Shown: positions 61,608 through 64,000 of the stretch, one piece after another
Layout: every line of letters begins with the position of its first letter
Position numbering within the stretch: position 1 is the first letter of the stretch
Assembly (NCBI RefSeq): GCF_017912555.1
Contig: NZ_JAERSD010000026.1
Span: forward strand, 1-64,000
Direction: 5' to 3'
DNA length: 64,000 nt
Source of the DNA: Bacillus sp. REN3
GTDB lineage: Bacteria > Bacillota > Bacilli > Bacillales > Cytobacillaceae
The notes under the pieces: model-generated
Databases searched by the model: none
What the model saw: only the letters and a program-made list of their open reading frames with translations
What the model was told of the DNA's origin: nothing
Program-made: the position numbers and the translations under genes

Positions 61608-62046
61608 GAGAAAGGACTTGGGTAACAATTTGATCCGCTTGTCCTCCATTTAATTTGCCTCCCCATTCATTCCTCTCGAACTTTCATCCATGCCATCGCT
61701 ATCTTGGCCCTCTGCTCACGAACATTTGCGTTTGGCTCATGATTTCCCAAAGGTGCTGCACCAGGTCATCCTCCCCCGGGGCGAACCGTTTATCTCAAAT
61801 CCCATCGCACTGATTCCAATAGGTTTCACGGGTTCTCCCAGCAAAAATATAACCACGGGTACCAGGAAATGCTCCTTTCAGGAATGTCTATCCGAACATG
61901 CTGAATCAATCCTTGGCCAGAGCTTGGCCAGATTGTCCCAAAATTCCCCTCCTTTCTTCCTGCTCGATGTTCTAGCCCTTTTTTTCTCCCCTTGTATTTT
62001 ATAAACAATCTCGGGAACAGTAATAAAACAAGGGGGAATCGTAAAC
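61608..62046. other. Intergenic, possible decayed coding pieces
   Basis: No intact gene. Minus-strand pieces such as NEWGGKLNGGQADQIV near 61620-61680 look coding-like but have no clear start or family. The rest shows nothing recognisable. Confidence 0.35.
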
Positions 62047-62562
62047 ATGGATCTTAGGTTTTTTTGGCTCATCAACCAGCTGTCTGGGCGTAATCGCACT
62101 CTTGATAAATCGATGATCCTCATTTCGAATCGAGCTCGGTATATCTACTTTGCCATCCTGGCAGTCCTGTTTTTCAAAAATCCGACCAGCAAAAGGGCGG
62201 CTATTGAGGCAGGAAAATCCATTTCTTTGGCTTTGTTCTTCCATATTCTTATAAAAGCCCTCAGCTTCCGGCCAAGGCCATTCGTGAAAAGGCGTGTCGG
62301 CATCCTGATTCCATCAAAAACTGATTCAACATTCCCAAGCAAGCACACATTGCTTGCGTTCAGCACATCTGTTTCGATCTTTTTTCATTATCGAATCCTT
62401 GGGGCCTGGATGCTGTTCCTTTCGGCCTTGACTGGTTTTTCCCGTATCTGGGTTGGCCACCATTATCCCTCAGACATCTTGGGAAGCTCTTTGGCCGGAT
62501 TGCTGTCCAGTTTGGCCATCAGGATTTTTTCAAGAAATAAGCAAAGCCAGATTTTTGATTAG
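62047..62562 (+). CDS. PAP2-family phosphatase (undecaprenyl-diphosphatase BcrC-like)
   Basis: The 171-residue membrane protein has the three phosphatase motifs: KALSFRPRPF, FPSKHT and SRIWVGHHYPSD. Five to six helices surround them. BcrC-type enzymes recycle undecaprenyl diphosphate and give bacitracin tolerance, but other lipid phosphatases share the motifs. AAGGGGG precedes the ATG. Its 3' end overlaps the convergent gene. Confidence 0.85.
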   Translation: MDLRFFWLINQLSGRNRTLDKSMILISNRARYIYFAILAVLFFKNPTSKRAAIEAGKSISLALFFHILIKALSFRPRPFVKRRVGILIPSKTDSTFPSKHTLLAFSTSVSIFFHYRILGAWMLFLSALTGFSRIWVGHHYPSDILGSSLAGLLSSLAIRIFSRNKQSQIFD

Positions 62563-63132
62563 CTCTGTCCTGCGGTCCTTTAAAAATATGTCCTCGATGG
62601 AAACTACGCTGTACCATGGCGCACATGTAAAATCACTCAGCCGGATTTTGTCAAAAATCAAGTCGATCTTCAATCTATTGTGCGTCTCTGTTGTCCGGGC
62701 TTCCGAAGACAATTCCAGGTATAATTTTTGCATATTCTCGTCATCGAAGACCTTTTCGATGGCGATTTTTCCAGCAATGGAATCCCACCATGCTGAAAAA
62801 GCTAATATGCTCTCCTGAAACCCATCTTCTCCCTTTTTATTGGTTTCATAAAGTGTGGGGAAATAATCCTTTTCTGAACAGAAAATCTTTTTATGGCCAA
62901 AACGCCAATCCTCTGTGCTTTTCCGAACTTCTTCATACCATACTTTCCGGAACGACTCCCGGAATTGACTCGGTCCAATAATCCCCCACTTTGAATGGTC
63001 AATATATGGGAACAATGGGCGGTTACCACTTTCTCTAAACTGATTCAGATATATATTCTGCATAAAAATCAGGTAGTTCAATGAATATGGCGCATTTACC
63101 TCCATTTCAAATGAAATTGCGGAAGAACCCAT
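62530..63132 (-). CDS. Hypothetical protein, unknown
   Basis: A 200-residue soluble protein (MGSSAISFEMEVNAPYSLN...) rich in aromatic residues, containing FSAWWDSIAGKIAIEKVFDD. Its 3' end overlaps the convergent PAP2 gene by 33 nt. A GGGTGGAGAG site precedes the ATG. No family was recognised. Confidence 0.6.
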   Translation of the reverse strand: MGSSAISFEMEVNAPYSLNYLIFMQNIYLNQFRESGNRPLFPYIDHSKWGIIGPSQFRESFRKVWYEEVRKSTEDWRFGHKKIFCSEKDYFPTLYETNKKGEDGFQESILAFSAWWDSIAGKIAIEKVFDDENMQKLYLELSSEARTTETHNRLKIDLIFDKIRLSDFTCAPWYSVVSIEDIFLKDRRTELIKNLALLIS

Positions 63133-63147
63133 TCTCTCTCCACCCTT

Positions 63148-63495
63148 TTAAAATATTTTCATCAAATATCCAACACCGATGAAGATTATAAACATTCCAA
63201 GTCCTGCTGTTGTCACTATGTATTCTTTTCTTTCACGCTCATGTTTCCATTCCATGAACGCACGGAAGCCAAAAAATACGATAAAGTATGCAACCAGGAA
63301 CTTCGACCATTCATCTATGTACCACATCATGATGAGGAAAACTGCCAGCATCGCCCTTTCTATCCATATGTGCTTCCGATTTACTCCCTCATAGAACAGG
63401 CCCTTGCTTCTCCTGATTCCACATTTCTTTATGAGTAAATATTCGACTGTGACTCCGATGGCTAAAGCAATTACGATAAAAACAAGGATTTTCAT
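63148..63495 (-). CDS. DUF4181 family membrane protein
   Basis: The 115-residue protein has four hydrophobic segments (ILVFIVIALAIGVTVEYLLI, AMLAVFLIMMWYIDEW, FLVAYFIVFFGFRAFMEW, GLGMFIIFIGVGYLM). KGLFYEGVNRKHIW and FMEWKHERERKEYI are typical of DUF4181. Function unknown. It is 15 nt upstream of the preceding listed gene and probably co-transcribed. Confidence 0.8.
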   Translation of the reverse strand: MKILVFIVIALAIGVTVEYLLIKKCGIRRSKGLFYEGVNRKHIWIERAMLAVFLIMMWYIDEWSKFLVAYFIVFFGFRAFMEWKHERERKEYIVTTAGLGMFIIFIGVGYLMKIF

Positions 63496-63525
63496 TTTCT
63501 GCTATCGTCCCCGCCGATACCTTGG

Positions 63526-64000
63526 TTATCTTTCAATCCAAAACCTTCTCACTACATTTCCATCTCCCTCGGTAAAACTTCTATCTTCAACACCGCCATT
63601 TTTCATGATTGTCCGAGCTGACGCGATATTGCTTTCATCGCAAACAACCAGCACTTTTTCTATTCCAAGTTCCCGGGACACTTTTAAGGATACAGCAAGG
63701 ATTTTTGTAGCGTACCCTTTCCTTCTTTCAGAAGGACGGATCCCATAACCAATGTGGCCGCCGCAATTGAATAAGTGCTCTGTCAGCCCATGCCTGATGT
63801 TCACGGCGCCTAGAATACGATTTCCCTCATTTACGAGCCAATACGTCGAATCGCACACCCAGCCCTCCGGTATGCCGATTCCCTGCTCATTGTTCTGCAA
63901 AAACCTGACCATTTCCAGAAAGTCAGTTGGATCCTTTTCGATTACCCAGGGAATCATAGCCTCTCCACTGCCCTTCCATTCCCGATAAAAATCCTTATAT
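63526..64000 (-). CDS. GNAT-family N-acetyltransferase, partial (cut by window end)
   Basis: The frame is open to the right window edge, so the N-terminus is missing. The visible 158 residues include DFYREWKGSGEAMIPWVIE before the first internal ATG, then LGAVNIRHGLTEHLF, the acetyl-CoA loop GIRPSERRKGYATKIL and ESNIASARTIMKNGG. These are clear GNAT features. The substrate is unknown. Confidence 0.85.
   Translation of the reverse strand, partial: YKDFYREWKGSGEAMIPWVIEKDPTDFLEMVRFLQNNEQGIGIPEGWVCDSTYWLVNEGNRILGAVNIRHGLTEHLFNCGGHIGYGIRPSERRKGYATKILAVSLKVSRELGIEKVLVVCDESNIASARTIMKNGGVEDRSFTEGDGNVVRRFWIER

Noticed and set aside
61690-62004. 104-codon plus-strand open frame
   Set aside because: No ribosome-binding site, Pro/Ser-rich composition without family features, and fragments of minus-strand coding text lie under it.

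Overview
The window looks like chromosomal DNA of a spore-forming member of the Bacillaceae (Bacillus/Mesobacillus-like). The evidence is low-to-moderate G+C, strong Gram-positive ribosome-binding sites, a Spo0E-family phosphatase, SirA, the lexA-yneA-yneB-ynzC-tkt cluster with CGAAC-type LexA boxes, yneF, the ccdA-ccdB-ccdC cluster and a BceRSAB module. The genus is an inference. No rRNA, tRNA or CRISPR was seen.

Layout. 1-14 kb: a 52-bp tandem repeat, a VOC protein, a decayed IS1595-like transposase, a TraB-family protein, ccdC-ccdB-ccdA, a Spo0E-like gene, a heterodimeric ABC exporter, the yrrT-mtnN-luxS operon (SAH recycling and AI-2), a receiver-only response regulator, an MFS transporter and a cytidine deaminase. 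14.17-30.30 kb: a 16-kb A+T-rich integrated phage-like element bounded by a perfect 65-bp direct repeat of the 3' end of yneF. It encodes integrase, two winged-helix/HTH proteins, both terminase subunits, portal, scaffold, major capsid protein, a connector-like protein and a BhlA-type holin. It has no recognisable tape measure, tail tube or sheath, baseplate or endolysin, so it resembles a capsid-encoding phage satellite. It also contains a 2.7-kb stretch (26.24-28.94 kb) with almost no conventional genes but several families of diverged repeats, palindromes and Shine-Dalgarno-linked micro-ORFs. Its gene blocks are separated by about nine intrinsic-terminator-like hairpins.

30.2-47 kb: yneF and sirA, an azoreductase, an acetoin-dehydrogenase-type E1alpha/E1beta/E2 operon with an adjacent AcoR-type activator and sigma-54 promoter, a small lipoprotein pseudogene, a DUF2975/XRE pair, a 283-bp MITE with an 8-bp target duplication, a lysozyme-family protein, an SDR and bceRSAB. 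47-64 kb: tkt, ynzC, yneB, yneA and lexA, a DinG-family helicase, small membrane and lipoproteins, pseudogenes (ABM monooxygenase, DUF2332), a YeeE/YedE transporter, a DJ-1-like protein, a P-loop kinase, a Nudix hydrolase, a PAP2 phosphatase and a GNAT acetyltransferase cut by the window end.

The region worth most attention is the integrated element: the missing tail genes, the yneF attachment site with paired arm-like sites, the hairpin-punctuated late region, the TACC-rich iteron fields and the large repeat/micro-ORF tract. Functions proposed for these are inference from sequence reading only; no searches were run.
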